Assembly: GCF_029714425.1 (NCBI RefSeq)
Contig: NZ_CP121668.1
Location: 434,001 to 498,000, forward strand
Length of the DNA: 64,000 nucleotides
Direction of reading: 5' to 3'
Source: Bradyrhizobium sp. CB2312
GTDB lineage: Bacteria > Pseudomonadota > Alphaproteobacteria > Rhizobiales > Xanthobacteraceae
In this document: one piece after another, positions 33,247 to 42,324 of the stretch
How the letters are laid out: every line of letters starts with the position of its first letter
How positions within the stretch are numbered: position 1 is the stretch's first letter
Notes under the pieces: generated by a model
The model's input: only the letters and a program-made list of their open reading frames with translations
Told to the model about the DNA's origin: nothing
Databases searched by the model: none
Program-made: the position numbers and the translations under genes

Positions 33247-33535
33247 CCTGCCGGTCGATCTCGACAAGCGCCGCGGCATGGCCGCGCAGAAGGCCACCGA
33301 CCTGCGCCGCGCCTTGGCTGACGTCGAGGCCAATCTCCGCGAGGTGCGTGTTCGCGAGGCTGACCTCGAAAACCGCATGATGACCGTTCTTGCCGCGTCC
33401 TGGCCGGAGGCAGCTGTGAAGGCACGCCATCTGCTCAACCTCTATGCTGCAAGTCGGCCTGCCGAGGATACGCGCCATCGCGCACTGGTGGCAGCGCTGC
33501 TCGACGATTTCGCCCGGCTGTCGGGCGAGAGCTGA
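33239..33535 (+). CDS. Hypothetical helical protein, 98 residues
   Basis: It starts inside the end of the previous gene (ATGACTGA overlap). The sequence MTDLPVDLDKRRGMAAQKAT, LRRALADVEANLREVRVREA is a long amphipathic helix likely to form a coiled coil, followed by a smaller helical domain (KARHLLNLYAASRPAEDTRH). It lacks membrane segments. With its neighbour it forms a two-gene unit of unknown function. Confidence 0.65.
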   Translation: MTDLPVDLDKRRGMAAQKATDLRRALADVEANLREVRVREADLENRMMTVLAASWPEAAVKARHLLNLYAASRPAEDTRHRALVAALLDDFARLSGES

Positions 33536-33720
33536 GGCGAGCGTCGGCCGCTTCCATTCTCGGCGCGACCGGGAAGCAGGGCCACGGATTGTGATTGGTG
33601 GCACGCCGTCCTGGGTTCCGATTGCGCAACTGGAGCGAGCCGCGAAGGTGACCTGCGAATGCCGGACATATGCCTTCGAATCCTCTCGCGCTGGCGCCGA
33701 CATTCTCTAAAAGGGCGCTC

Positions 33721-33957
33721 ATGATGATCCGATATTTCTTCGATATCAGAGACGATCAGGAGCTCTACCCTGACGAAGATGGAATAGAGTTTTCCACGCA
33801 GCGAGAGGCCGAGATGGAGGCGGCTCACACGTTGGCAGGATTGGCACGTGATTTGGCGGGGCAGGAAGACCGTCCGGACGTTGCAGTCGAGGTTCGAACG
33901 GAGGCGGGCCGCCTCTTTCAGGCGGCACTGATCTTCGAAGCAAATAGATCCAAGTAA
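33721..33957 (+). CDS. DUF6894-type small protein (second copy)
   Basis: MMIRYFFDIRDDQELYPDED starts a 78-residue protein of the same family as 30841-31077, with AEMEAAHTLAGLARDLAG and DVAVEVRTEAGRLFQAALIF. The two copies share about half their residues by eye. Start is at the tandem ATG ATG. Function unknown. Confidence 0.75.
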   Translation: MMIRYFFDIRDDQELYPDEDGIEFSTQREAEMEAAHTLAGLARDLAGQEDRPDVAVEVRTEAGRLFQAALIFEANRSK

Positions 33958-34045
33958 CGGAGCTCTCCTTGTTGCGCGCTGGACCGTGAGGGATTCTGTT
34001 CCGCGCTTGAGGTGGCAGTTGCATTGCCAACTGGCGCTGCGGTGA

Positions 34046-34848
34046 TCAACAGACGAGTTCGTCGGTCCAAACCTTGAAGCTGAGTAAGGTGTTGGATCCG
34101 AATGTCTGGGTGATTGGAACGTCCGCGGCATCGCGGCCCTGTGCGATTAGCACGCGACCGATGCGCGGAATATTGTTGCGAGGATCGAATGTGTGCCAAC
34201 GCCCGCCGATATAGGCTTCGAACCAGCCGGCAAAATCCCCAGCGGCATATGGAGGTGCCATGCCAATGTCACTGAGATAGCCCGTGCAGTAGCGCGCGGG
34301 AATGTTCATGCAGCGGCAGAACGCAATAGCCAGATGTGCATAGTCCCGGCAGACGCCTTTGCCTTCGTTGAACACTTCCCAGGCAGTCTTGGTGGGGCGG
34401 GCGTGTTCGTAGCCGAAAGCGATGTGGTTATGGACGAAGTCGCAGATGCCCTTGACCCGTCAGACGCGGTCTTCTCGAACAACTTCCACGCGACGTCGGT
34501 AAGTCGGTCGGTCTCGACATACCGGCTGCATAGCAAATACACGATAGTGTCCGGAGGAAGATCTTCCACCGCATGTTGCTGCGCTGATGGGACGATGAGG
34601 TCGGCTAGACCGCTATCTCGTACGATGCCGTCCGCCGTGAGGCGCATGCGGCCGGCGGGCGCAACAAGACGGCTACACCAATTTCCGAAACCGTCGCGAT
34701 AGGGCGTGATCGGTACTGATGGCTCACTGACAAGATGATCGGGCACGACAATGTCGGATGCCCGCGTGAAGTGGGTGCCGACAACCGCAATCAGGGGTGT
34801 CGGTTGCGGAAAGTCGTAGATCATCTCGAAGCCAACGCGGATTTTCAT
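34046..34848 (-). pseudogene. Transglutaminase-like cysteine peptidase, one frameshift
   Basis: The N-terminal half reads MKIRVGFEMIYDFPQPTPLI and continues to TDVAWKLFEKTASDGSR near 34460. There the frame is broken; the family pattern VKGICDFVHNHIAFGYEHAR continues in the next frame, then GKGVCRDYAHLAIAFCR (catalytic Cys), GRWHTFDPRNN (catalytic His and Asp) and the end at 34046. Without the shift the protein would have about 267 residues. All catalytic residues survive, so the event is recent, or a sequencing error, or programmed. The usual role is unknown; relatives are cytoplasmic. Confidence 0.8.
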
Positions 34849-35041
34849 GGGATTTGGCTCCAATGAGACGATTGAGAACGTCGCATGACCTGTCTGCGCG
34901 TCGTCACCGACGAATGCCGCGAGCGCTCAGGCGCGAATGGTATGACATCGCAGCTACGATCGCCAGCAGCATGCTCGTTTGCGACGGACAACCGTCCAAT
35001 ACCTGACCGGAACCCATTTCTAACTGAGGGCTTTCTAAAGG

Positions 35042-35239
35042 ATGAAAATGCGATCAAGAGTGAAACCCATGTCGGTTCAGCCGGTGCAGGACTGGCTGGC
35101 CCAGCCCATGTCCGACAGGGCGTCCTATCAGGGCGCGCGTCGCACCGTGAGTGAAGCCGACGCTGACACTCTGAGGAAGTGCGCATTAAAGAAGCAGCGC
35201 GCGTTGATCGGCACCCTCAATAAACGTGCGCGACCATGA
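35042..35239 (+). CDS. Hypothetical small protein coupled to the zinc peptidase gene
   Basis: The 65-residue frame starts MKMRSRVKPMSVQPVQDWLA and ends LKKQRALIGTLNKRARP. AAAGG directly precedes the start. Its TGA overlaps the ATG of the next gene (ATGA), which supports real translation. The basic helical sequence is not recognised. Confidence 0.5.
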   Translation: MKMRSRVKPMSVQPVQDWLAQPMSDRASYQGARRTVSEADADTLRKCALKKQRALIGTLNKRARP

Positions 35240-36231
35240 GAGAGTTCAAATGTCCTCATTGTGGGCAGCTTTCAGCTTTCGAGGACTCCGAATGCAATGG
35301 GTGTAAGCAGCGCTTGATGTTCGATCCTGAGAACATGGCAATGGTTGGCGCGGAAAGCGCCCTGGAATGCGTCAACCGAAACATCATCGGTTGCAATTGG
35401 TGCGCTGTTGCCTCGGCTCCCTACTGCCTGTCCTGCTCCCTGACCCAGGTCATTCCTACCACGCAAAATTCCCATAACGTGTTCCTGTGGACGCGCGTGG
35501 AGGAAGCCAAGCGCAGATTGATCTACGACCTGCGAAGGCTCCGCCTACCCATCGCATCCGCGGGTGGATTTCAGCTGGCATTCGAGATTCTGTCCGACGA
35601 GCATGGACCGGTCCTGACCGGGCACGAATCCGGCCTGATAACAGTTAACCTTGCGGAGGCCGACGATGTGCAGCGCGAGATCAGGCGCGTTTCATTTCGC
35701 GAACCCTATCGCACCCTTCTTGGTCATTTTCGACACGAAATAGGCCACTTCTACTGGAATGCGCTGATACACGAAGGAGGCTTCCTATCGCCTTTTCGGC
35801 TGGTGTTCGGCGACGAGACCGAGAATTACCAGGCTGCGCTTGCCGCCTACTACGCCCGTCAAGGTCGGTCCGGCGATCCGACAAGTCACATCAGTATGTA
35901 TGCGACATCTCATCCTTGGGAAGACTGGGCAGAAACCTTCGCCCACTTCTTACATATCGTTTCGACCCTGGATTCGCTGGCAGGACTTCCGCTGTCCTTG
36001 GACGCGCGCGCTCAGCACACGCTAAACGACCCCTATCTCGAAAGCGATTTTGGCGCACTTTTGGAGCTGTGGGCCCCGCTCGCACTTACGATCAACCGCC
36101 TCAACCGCTCGCTAGGTCTTGCCGACGCGTACCCATTCGACATTTCGCCCGCAGTTAAAGGCAAACTACACCTGGTCCATATGTCGATTTCGGCTTTTAG
36201 AAATCGGAAAGAATCAAGGGAAACGCGGTAG
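35236..36231 (+). CDS. Putative zinc-binding metallopeptidase (COG4307 type)
   Basis: The N-terminus is a zinc ribbon: FKCPHCGQ (Cys5, Cys8) and ECNGCKQ, with two more pairs in GCNWCAV and YCLSCS. The catalytic region holds LLGHFRHEIGHFYW, an HExxH zinc motif, and further on a glutamate-rich helix (HPWEDWAETFAHFLH) that supplies the third ligand. The C-terminus ANRLNRSLGLADAYPF-like segment (LTINRLNRSLGLADAYPF) is typical of the family. At 331 residues it is full length. The substrate is unknown; it is likely cytoplasmic. Confidence 0.85.
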   Translation: MREFKCPHCGQLSAFEDSECNGCKQRLMFDPENMAMVGAESALECVNRNIIGCNWCAVASAPYCLSCSLTQVIPTTQNSHNVFLWTRVEEAKRRLIYDLRRLRLPIASAGGFQLAFEILSDEHGPVLTGHESGLITVNLAEADDVQREIRRVSFREPYRTLLGHFRHEIGHFYWNALIHEGGFLSPFRLVFGDETENYQAALAAYYARQGRSGDPTSHISMYATSHPWEDWAETFAHFLHIVSTLDSLAGLPLSLDARAQHTLNDPYLESDFGALLELWAPLALTINRLNRSLGLADAYPFDISPAVKGKLHLVHMSISAFRNRKESRETR

Positions 36232-36346
36232 ATTGTCGATTGTCGGGAGCTCTATTCGTTCTGCTCGCGCTTCCGGGGCTTGAGCAATCTCGCCGGCACG
36301 GAGGCATGGTCGTTGTGGCTCAACAGGCGGGCTACGAAGCAAATAC

Positions 36347-36529
36347 TTAGCCTATTGACTTTAAAGTGGAGGCTTCCTTGGTGATGGCCGAGATGGCGGT
36401 GCCAGACTTGCGAACGACGGTGGCAAACCGCTCATCCGACAGCTTGAGTCGCTTGCGAAGAATCTTGACTTGCACTTTGTCTCTCAAATCCAGCGAATTA
36501 CGGAAATAGGTCGGCTTGTACCCGTTCAT
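36347..36529 (-). CDS. DUF3606-family small protein
   Basis: The 60-residue protein has LDLRDKVQVKILRKRLKLSD then VVRKSGTAISAITKE, the DUF3606 arrangement (Rxx(I/V)D, then a helix, then KxGxxxxAV). The frame is intact. These proteins are abundant in rhizobia with unknown function. The ATG at 36529 follows GAGAGAATGCC. Confidence 0.65.
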   Translation of the reverse strand: MNGYKPTYFRNSLDLRDKVQVKILRKRLKLSDERFATVVRKSGTAISAITKEASTLKSIG

Positions 36530-37223
36530 GGCATTCTCTCACAATTGGGGATGGGGAAGATCGTGATCAGGGCTGGCGTTAAGCTGTTCCTGCCGCGAAG
36601 GTCGACAGTCGCGCTCCTCGCGAAGCTTCCGCGGCCTTGAAGGCAACATTCCCCACAGGTCGGCGTTCCGCGTTCCAGAAATATATCAGCGTCAGCGACA
36701 GGTAGCTGGGTTAGGATTGTTAGAGTCAAAACCGCTGGCGAACACTAGCGTTCGCTAATCTGCGTTCGATCTGGGAGATGGTGAACGGAAGAGCTCAGCT
36801 GGGCTTGGAGTTTCAGCACGTTGCGGCTTGATCCGAGACAAGCTCAACGCCGCCAACAAGACCAAGCGCGCTCGCCTTCCCGGGCGCGTAGAGTAGGGTC
36901 CGCCCCGCTTCCGTTTACCGTCTGGCAGGAAGGGCTCTCTAGTCGCCATATTGAACTATCGGTCTGTGACCGAGCCGTTCCAGGCTGGGGTCATCCGCTA
37001 TAACTATCGACCGACGCGCGTTTGGCGATGGGCCGGTTCTCGTAATTATTGACTTTCTCAACTGCTGGTGTATGATCTCGCCATCGATACTGGCCGAACA
37101 ACTGTTCCGCTTTCGCCTCAGATCCTGCGGCGCGCACGTTTCAGACATTCTCCAACATCGACTGTTTGGACACTGGCCGCAGCTCCGCGCGCCGGGTCCT
37201 CCGCGCACGCGAAAGGAAACCTT
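36530..37223. other. Gap containing the leader of the cold-shock gene
   Basis: No gene was recognised in the first 500 bases. The last 150-200 bases before 37224 probably form the long 5' leader usual for cold-shock genes. No regulatory motif could be fixed by eye. Confidence 0.45.
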
Positions 37224-37433
37224 ATGAACACGGGTACAGTGAAGTGGTTTAACACCCAAAAGGGCTTTGGCTTTATCCAGCCAACGAACGGCAGCAACGA
37301 CGTCTTCGTTCACATCAGCGCTGTCGAACGCGCCGGTATGGGAACTCTGAGCGAAGGTCAGACGCTGTCTTATGACGTCGTGGCAGACCGTCGGACCGGT
37401 AAGTCCGCTGCCGAGAATCTTCGTGCTGCTTAA
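37224..37433 (+). CDS. Cold-shock domain protein (CspA family)
   Basis: MNTGTVKWFNTQKGFGFIQP holds RNP1 (KGFGFI), and DVFVHISAVERAG holds RNP2 (VFVHI). The 69 residues are the full length of a single cold-shock domain, which binds single-stranded RNA and DNA and melts secondary structure. GAAAGGA precedes the ATG. A strong terminator lies 62 bases after the stop, so it is a single-gene transcript. Confidence 0.95.
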   Translation: MNTGTVKWFNTQKGFGFIQPTNGSNDVFVHISAVERAGMGTLSEGQTLSYDVVADRRTGKSAAENLRAA

Positions 37434-37494
37434 ATAACAGCACGACCGGCCTGTCGCTCCAGCCACGGATGTACTGGCAGAGCTTGCGGTCCTG

Positions 37495-37527
37495 CCCCGC
37501 GCCCGAGCCATCGGGAGCGGGGTTTTT
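37495..37527 (+). terminator. Rho-independent terminator of the cold-shock gene
   Basis: CCCCGC (37495-37500) pairs with GCGGGG (37517-37522), and inside it CCCGA pairs with TCGGG around GCCA. TTTTT follows at 37523-37527. The stem is near perfect. Confidence 0.9.
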
Positions 37528-37725
37528 GATTGAATGGGGCAAAAAAATCAACGGGCTCATCTGTGGCTTCGCTTCGACAATCGGCCCTTGTGTCGCTGAG
37601 TTACGATTAAGCTGAACCGAGGTCTGCCTCGAAGCTCATCGCGCAAATTCATTTCGGAGTGGCTTGCTTCGTCTTTCGGGTGCATAAATCGGTATCGGCC
37701 CTGTTCGACATTCCTCATCTGAAGG

Positions 37726-37917
37726 ATGACTTCACCTCGCAAATCGAACCGCGGCCTATGGCAGGAATTGCCGTTCATCGCAGAGACGTTCGGCAACTTG
37801 TTTCTTGACGTGACCGCGGACGATCGTCGGACCTTACACAAGCTAAGTCAGGCGCCGGCGTTGGTACTCGCAGCTGTTCTCGAAGGCTGGACGGCGGAAC
37901 TCGTGGTTCAACCCTGA
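37726..37917 (+). CDS. Hypothetical protein, 63 residues
   Basis: The frame reads MTSPRKSNRGLWQELPFIAE and then LFLDVTADDRRTLHKLSQAP. Composition is protein-like, with an amphipathic helix at the end. The GAAGG before the ATG is too close to be ideal. No family recognised. Confidence 0.4.
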   Translation: MTSPRKSNRGLWQELPFIAETFGNLFLDVTADDRRTLHKLSQAPALVLAAVLEGWTAELVVQP

Positions 37918-38030
37918 GGGAAGAACAGCAAAGGCTTTTCGAGGAGTTGCACCTCAAGCCGCACGATATTTACAGGCTGCCCCGGTCTGCATCTGGAACG
38001 TGCTATCCTTGGTGCCAAGCAGGAGATTCA

Positions 38031-38270
38031 ATGAGCATCGTAAAACGTCATCTGGCCGAGCAAGAAGAACGCCTGGTACTAATCGAGGAAATTTGCATCG
38101 ATACAGGAGCGCTTGTCTTGGATACGGCTACCGACGAAGTCTACTTTTCTGCAGACGAAGCAGCTTACAAGAACGCCTACGTCACCGTGTTTCAAGCCTG
38201 GGCGAAGGACACGATCAAGGGCACAGCGGAACAGATATTCGAGGCTACAAAATCCATTCTTGAGGACTAG
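38031..38270 (+). CDS. Hypothetical acidic protein, 79 residues
   Basis: AGGAGATTCA precedes the ATG. The product starts MSIVKRHLAEQEERLVLIEE and includes ALVLDTATDEVYFSADEAAY and FEATKSILED. It is acidic and helical, without membrane segments. No family name is known to me. It opens a run of three small genes on the plus strand. Confidence 0.6.
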   Translation: MSIVKRHLAEQEERLVLIEEICIDTGALVLDTATDEVYFSADEAAYKNAYVTVFQAWAKDTIKGTAEQIFEATKSILED

Positions 38271-38326
38271 GGCTCCGCCCTGGACACCGGCGAGTGAGCT
38301 AGAGTCATGAGCGATGAGGAAGAACT

Positions 38327-38533
38327 ATGCCATATGCCTACAAGCTGAATGAGGACGTTCGCCACCAAGCTCAAGGCCCGCAAGGACGCGCCGCAACTGA
38401 ACCGCAGATGATTTACACGATCATACAGCACATGCCCATCGAGTCTGATGGACGAGTTAGGTATCGCATCAGGTGCAAATCCAAGAACATCGAGCGCGTT
38501 GTTACGGAAGATCAGCTTTCGTATTTTCAGTGA
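38327..38533 (+). CDS. Small conserved protein (MPYAYKL family)
   Basis: GAGGAAGA precedes the ATG. MPYAYKLNEDVRHQAQGPQG, then YTIIQHMPIESDGRVRYRIR and CKSKNIERVVTEDQL is a pattern common in Bradyrhizobium and relatives. The 68 residues look like a small beta-barrel of the SH3 kind. Function is unknown. Confidence 0.7.
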   Translation: MPYAYKLNEDVRHQAQGPQGRAATEPQMIYTIIQHMPIESDGRVRYRIRCKSKNIERVVTEDQLSYFQ

Positions 38534-38588
38534 TCGCAGGCGTCCGTTCGGACTCCTACACTGTCCGGAGGCAGCAAGGGGAGGAAAA

Positions 38589-38816
38589 ATGTCAGACCGG
38601 CGGGAGCTCTATCGGAGCCCAAATGGCGACGCATGGTTCATCGCGCGCGAGCCGACAAACGGTTACGCGTTCATCATCCACCAGCCCAATGCGCCCTCTG
38701 GCGGCCGGCTGTCTCACATCGAGTTGGGTGAGTTCTTGCGTGGCGGGAAGGGACCCGAACAGCAAGCACTATTGCGATTGATCGGAACGCTGGTAGAGAT
38801 ACCGCCCTTTGCGTAG
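38589..38816 (+). CDS. Small conserved hypothetical protein, 75 residues
   Basis: AGGGGAGG lies before the ATG. The product MSDRRELYRSPNGDAWFIAR continues HQPNAPSGGRLSHIELGEFL and ends in a helix. The LYRSxNGDxWxL...G.HxAN...SGG pattern is frequent in rhizobial hypotheticals. Function unknown. Confidence 0.7.
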   Translation: MSDRRELYRSPNGDAWFIAREPTNGYAFIIHQPNAPSGGRLSHIELGEFLRGGKGPEQQALLRLIGTLVEIPPFA

Positions 38817-39081
38817 GATGCGCCCGTTTCTTATGGCCGCACCGCCTTGTAAGGCAATGCCACTTCAACAGCTGCTACCCACTTGCAGCCGTTGAGAAAC
38901 TCTCCTTGATAGAGGAGCACCTGAGGCCTCGAGCCGCGAAAGTACTCCACAGAAGCCAGTACCCACCTACGAAAATGGCGGCTTGGTTGAGGGAAGCTGC
39001 ATTAGTAGTGATGATAGCCGGATATTCGACGCGCGCCAGAATCCTGCCAGGGGTATGATCGTTGAGGAAGGCGCCATCAAG

Positions 39082-39267
39082 TTACTTCGCGTAGCCTTGT
39101 GATCGGAGCCAGGCAATCCGACGCTCTCCATTCAGCCAGCCATCAATATCGGCTTTGCTCGTGAAGCCGGTGATTTCTCGAGGCTCTGCGCCTGGATACT
39201 CGGCGATGATAGTCCAATCGCCCTCAGATTTGCGAACCGGTTTGAAGCTCACTTTTATTTTTGCCAT
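39082..39267 (-). CDS. Small conserved hypothetical protein, 61 residues
   Basis: From the ATG at 39267 the sequence is MAKIKVSFKPVRKSEGDWTI, PREITGFTSKADIDGWLNGE and WLRSQGYAK. A beta-strand start and a helical WLxxxxxxxWLRxxGYA end mark a small family common in Bradyrhizobium. A longer frame to 39336 is not supported. Function unknown. Confidence 0.65.
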   Translation of the reverse strand: MAKIKVSFKPVRKSEGDWTIIAEYPGAEPREITGFTSKADIDGWLNGERRIAWLRSQGYAK

Positions 39268-39362
39268 GGCGGACCATGCAGGAAACCCAGCGAAAAAGGA
39301 ACCTCGTCCTCCACAAAATAGGTAGTTACCCACCAACGGCTATCTTCCCCGAGAGAAGTAGT

Positions 39363-40118
39363 TCACGCCTCCGCCGAAAGCGGCATAGTGAACGTGAACT
39401 TGGTTTCTTCACTCGTCGAGCTGACGGTCAATTCGCCGCCGTGAGCTTTTGCAATCTGCGAAGCGATGTAGAGCCCCAGTCCGAGCCCCTGGCGGCTGGC
39501 ATGAGCATTCCCGCGGAAAAAGGGCTCGAACAGCTTGTCCATCGCGGCTTGTGCGATCGGCTGGCCGGCGTTGGAGACCCAGAGCTCGAATACGCGCTCC
39601 CTTGTTTCTGCGTGAACAATCACGGGCTTGCTCGAAGATCCGTGCGTGAGGGCGTTCCCGACGAGGTTGGACAGCATCTGTCCAAGCCGTTGGCCATCAC
39701 AGTTCACGGGCCGCTCGATATTGAATTCGGCCTGAATGATCCGACCTGGCGAGGCCAGTCTTAGTTCGTCCACGACGCCCATGAGCACCGGCTCCAGCGG
39801 CTTTCCGAAATCGAGGTTCAACCGAATTCCACCGCCAAGCCGTCCACGAGCCAAATCAAGCACGTCATCGATCAGTCCTGCCATTCGCATGACAGTGGTC
39901 TGCATCATGGCGATAACCTGCCGCTCTTTCTCGGTTTGGACTGTCCTGTCGAGGATACGTACCCCGGCACTGATCGAAGCGAGGGGATTACGCAGGTCAT
40001 GGCCGAGAACCGCGATGAACTGCTCTCGGAGCTCTGACGTTTCGTGCTCTCGCTGCGGCGCGACCACGAGATTCGCGCATTCCAGGCATCCGACCGCGAC
40101 GCGCGGCCGTGGATTCAT
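39363..40118 (-). CDS. Truncated histidine kinase (DHp and ATPase only)
   Basis: The DHp domain has LREQFIAVLGHDLRNPLASI with the phospho-His, and the ATPase has MLSNLVGNALTHG (N box), ELWVSNAGQPI (G1, with Asn in place of the usual Asp) and GLGLGLYIASQIAKAHGG (G2). Only about 30 residues precede the DHp, so PAS or other sensor domains normally present are missing. The start codon lies 17 bases from the divergent start at 40136, leaving no room for normal promoters. The gene was probably cut at the island boundary and may be unexpressed. Confidence 0.8.
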   Translation of the reverse strand: MNPRPRVAVGCLECANLVVAPQREHETSELREQFIAVLGHDLRNPLASISAGVRILDRTVQTEKERQVIAMMQTTVMRMAGLIDDVLDLARGRLGGGIRLNLDFGKPLEPVLMGVVDELRLASPGRIIQAEFNIERPVNCDGQRLGQMLSNLVGNALTHGSSSKPVIVHAETRERVFELWVSNAGQPIAQAAMDKLFEPFFRGNAHASRQGLGLGLYIASQIAKAHGGELTVSSTSEETKFTFTMPLSAEA

Positions 40119-40135
40119 TTTGCAGGACTATCGGC

Positions 40136-41275
40136 ATGAACACGCTCTCGAACATGATCAAGGTCGCCGTGGTCGGCGGCGAAGGCATCGGCCCTGAAGT
40201 GACCGACCAGTCGCATCGCATTCTCAAATGGTTTTCGGCCCGGCGCGGCATTCCCGTGGCGCTGCGCGAAGCGCAATATGGTCTCATCCCTTATCTCGCG
40301 ACCGGCAAGGTGTTGCCGGACGATACCGCCGAGGCGATGGAGGAGGCCGACGCGATCCTCTGGGGCGCGACCGGTGGCCCGGAGACCACTGAGGTTCCTG
40401 CCGCAGCGCGCAAGGCGGGAAGCCTGCTGTCGCTGCGCAGCAAATACGACCTCTATGCCAATCTCCGGCCCATCGTTGCCAGTCCGGCGTTGGCGGATTC
40501 GGCGCCGCTCAAGGCCTCCGTGCTGAAGGGTGTCGACTTCATCATCATTCGCGAGCTCACCAGCGGCATCTATTTCGGCGAGCCGCGCGGCATCGAAACG
40601 TTGCCCGACGGCCAGCGCCGTGGCTTCAACACCCAGCAATACACCACCAGCCAGATCCGCCGGGTGGCGCGAACCGCGTTCGAGCTGGCGCGGACGCGCA
40701 AGGGCCGGGTCTGCTCCGTCGACAAGGCCAATGTGCTCGAGACCAGCGTGTTGTGGCGCGAGGAGGTGACGGCGCTGCATCAGGCGGAATTTGCCGATGT
40801 GGAGCTGACGCATCTCTATGTCGACAACGCCGCGATGCAGATCGTTCGGGCGCCGTCGCAGTTCGACGTCATGGTGACCTGCAACATCTTCGGCGACATT
40901 CTCTCCGATTGCGCCGCGATGGCGTCGGGCTCGCTCGGCATGCTGCCGTCGGTCTCGCTCGGGCCGCCGGACCGGCTCGGACGCCGCAAGGCGCTCTATG
41001 AGCCGGTCCACGGCAGCGCGCCTGACATTGCGGGCAAGGGCATCGCCAATCCGCTCGGCTCGATTCTCAGCGTCGCAATGATGTTGCGCATCACCCTCAA
41101 TCGGCCTGATGATGCCGCGCTGCTGGAGAAGGCCGTGGATACGGCCCTCGCCGCCGGCGCAAGAACGGCCGATATCGCCGAACCCGGCGCAAGAAAACTT
41201 TCGACCCAGGAGATGGGCGATGCGGTGCTGAACGCGCTCGACAAGGTGGCCGGCAAGGAGAGGGAGCACGCGTGA
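40136..41275 (+). CDS. Isopropylmalate/tartrate dehydrogenase-family enzyme
   Basis: IKVAVVGGEGIGPEVTDQSH is the N-terminal signature of NAD-dependent beta-decarboxylating dehydrogenases. NLRPI, the substrate-binding RELTSGIYFGEPRG, VDNAAMQIV and NIFGDILSD (metal-binding Asp) follow, and YEPVHGSAPDIAGKGIANP is the NAD-binding loop of LeuB. At about 379 residues it is full length. LeuB makes 2-oxoisocaproate, while close relatives act on tartrate or other 2-hydroxyacids. Because it is co-transcribed with an ABC uptake system rather than leu genes, a catabolic role is more likely. Alternative start 40154. Confidence 0.85.
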   Translation: MNTLSNMIKVAVVGGEGIGPEVTDQSHRILKWFSARRGIPVALREAQYGLIPYLATGKVLPDDTAEAMEEADAILWGATGGPETTEVPAAARKAGSLLSLRSKYDLYANLRPIVASPALADSAPLKASVLKGVDFIIIRELTSGIYFGEPRGIETLPDGQRRGFNTQQYTTSQIRRVARTAFELARTRKGRVCSVDKANVLETSVLWREEVTALHQAEFADVELTHLYVDNAAMQIVRAPSQFDVMVTCNIFGDILSDCAAMASGSLGMLPSVSLGPPDRLGRRKALYEPVHGSAPDIAGKGIANPLGSILSVAMMLRITLNRPDDAALLEKAVDTALAAGARTADIAEPGARKLSTQEMGDAVLNALDKVAGKEREHA

Positions 41276-42324
41276 TGAGAACCAGGATCACCAGACGGTC
41301 CGCGCTGACGATTGTCGCCGGCGCAGGTGTCTCCATGACGGCAGGGCGGGCCTGGGCAGATGCGCCGTCGGGCCGCGTGATCTATCCGGTGGCCATTCCC
41401 GTCTATCAGTCCCAGTTCGTCGCCGACCGGGCCGGGTTCTTCAAGGAGGCTGGTCTCGACTGCAAGCTGATCCAGGGCGGCAGCGGCGTGAAGACACGCG
41501 AGATCATCGCTTCGTCGCAAGGCGATATCGGCATCGGCGACATCACCCACCCGATGCAGCTCAGCAATCACGGCCGCAGCGCGCGGGTCCTGATGCCGGT
41601 CGATACCCGAAGTAACGCCGCGATCTTCATCATCCGCAAGGATCTGTTCGATCAGGGGATCACCACACTCGACGCGCTGACGAAGTGGAAGCGGCCCGAC
41701 GGAAGAAAGCCGATCGTCTCGGTGTCGTCGCTGGGCGGCACCAACCACGTCTGGGCCTCCTACTACATGGAAACCATGGGGCTGGACGACAAGGTGACCT
41801 GGATCGGCACCGGCAATGTCGACACCATGATGGGCACGTTGAAAACGAAACAGGTCGACGTTCTCATCAACTCGCCGTCGATCCTGAAGGATTCGGTCGA
41901 GCAGGGCTGGGGCGCATTGTTGTTCGACGGAACGGACGAGGCGGTCTGGGCCAAATATATCGGCGGCAAGGTTCCGGTGACGTCGCATTTCACGCTGCAG
42001 TCGAGCATCGACAAGGACCCCCAGAAGATGCAGGCGTTCGTCACCGCGCTGTGGCGCGCCACCCAGTGGATCAAGGGGCACTCGCCCGAAGAGATCTACG
42101 ACGCGATCGAGCCCTATGTCGGGAGCACGTCGCGCGACGCCAACATCTTCGACATCGGCGTCATGAAGAAGATCACCGACTACGATTGCATCATCGACGA
42201 GGCCAGCTTCGCACGCGGTCAGAAGGTCTGGTTCCGCGAGATGACCGGCATCAAGCCGCTCGCAATGGGTGACGTCGTCAACACCAGCTTCATTGAAGCC
42301 GCACGCAAGGCCTATCCGGCTTGA
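41275..42324 (+). CDS. NitT/TauT-type ABC transporter substrate-binding protein
   Basis: The ATG at 41275 overlaps the previous stop (TGATG). A twin-arginine-like signal (ITRRSALTIVAGAGVSMTAG) ends near AWA. The mature protein has FVADRAGFFKEAGLDCKLIQ, GGSGVKTREIIASSQGDIGI and the SsuA/NMT1-like fold of periplasmic proteins for organic anions, aromatics or pyrimidine precursors. Its stop overlaps the ATPase gene start. The ligand cannot be told. It delivers substrate to the permease encoded at 43151. Confidence 0.88.
   Translation: MRTRITRRSALTIVAGAGVSMTAGRAWADAPSGRVIYPVAIPVYQSQFVADRAGFFKEAGLDCKLIQGGSGVKTREIIASSQGDIGIGDITHPMQLSNHGRSARVLMPVDTRSNAAIFIIRKDLFDQGITTLDALTKWKRPDGRKPIVSVSSLGGTNHVWASYYMETMGLDDKVTWIGTGNVDTMMGTLKTKQVDVLINSPSILKDSVEQGWGALLFDGTDEAVWAKYIGGKVPVTSHFTLQSSIDKDPQKMQAFVTALWRATQWIKGHSPEEIYDAIEPYVGSTSRDANIFDIGVMKKITDYDCIIDEASFARGQKVWFREMTGIKPLAMGDVVNTSFIEAARKAYPA

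Noticed and set aside
36939..37511. Minus-strand frame of 190 residues across the cold-shock gene
   Set aside because: It is antisense to the certain cold-shock gene and its terminator.
5121..40135. Second copy of the tRNA-Ser 3' end that would mark attR
   Set aside because: I looked for GGTTCGAATCCCTCC and CCTCTCCGCCA on both strands through the accessory region and saw no convincing copy, so no right attachment site is claimed.
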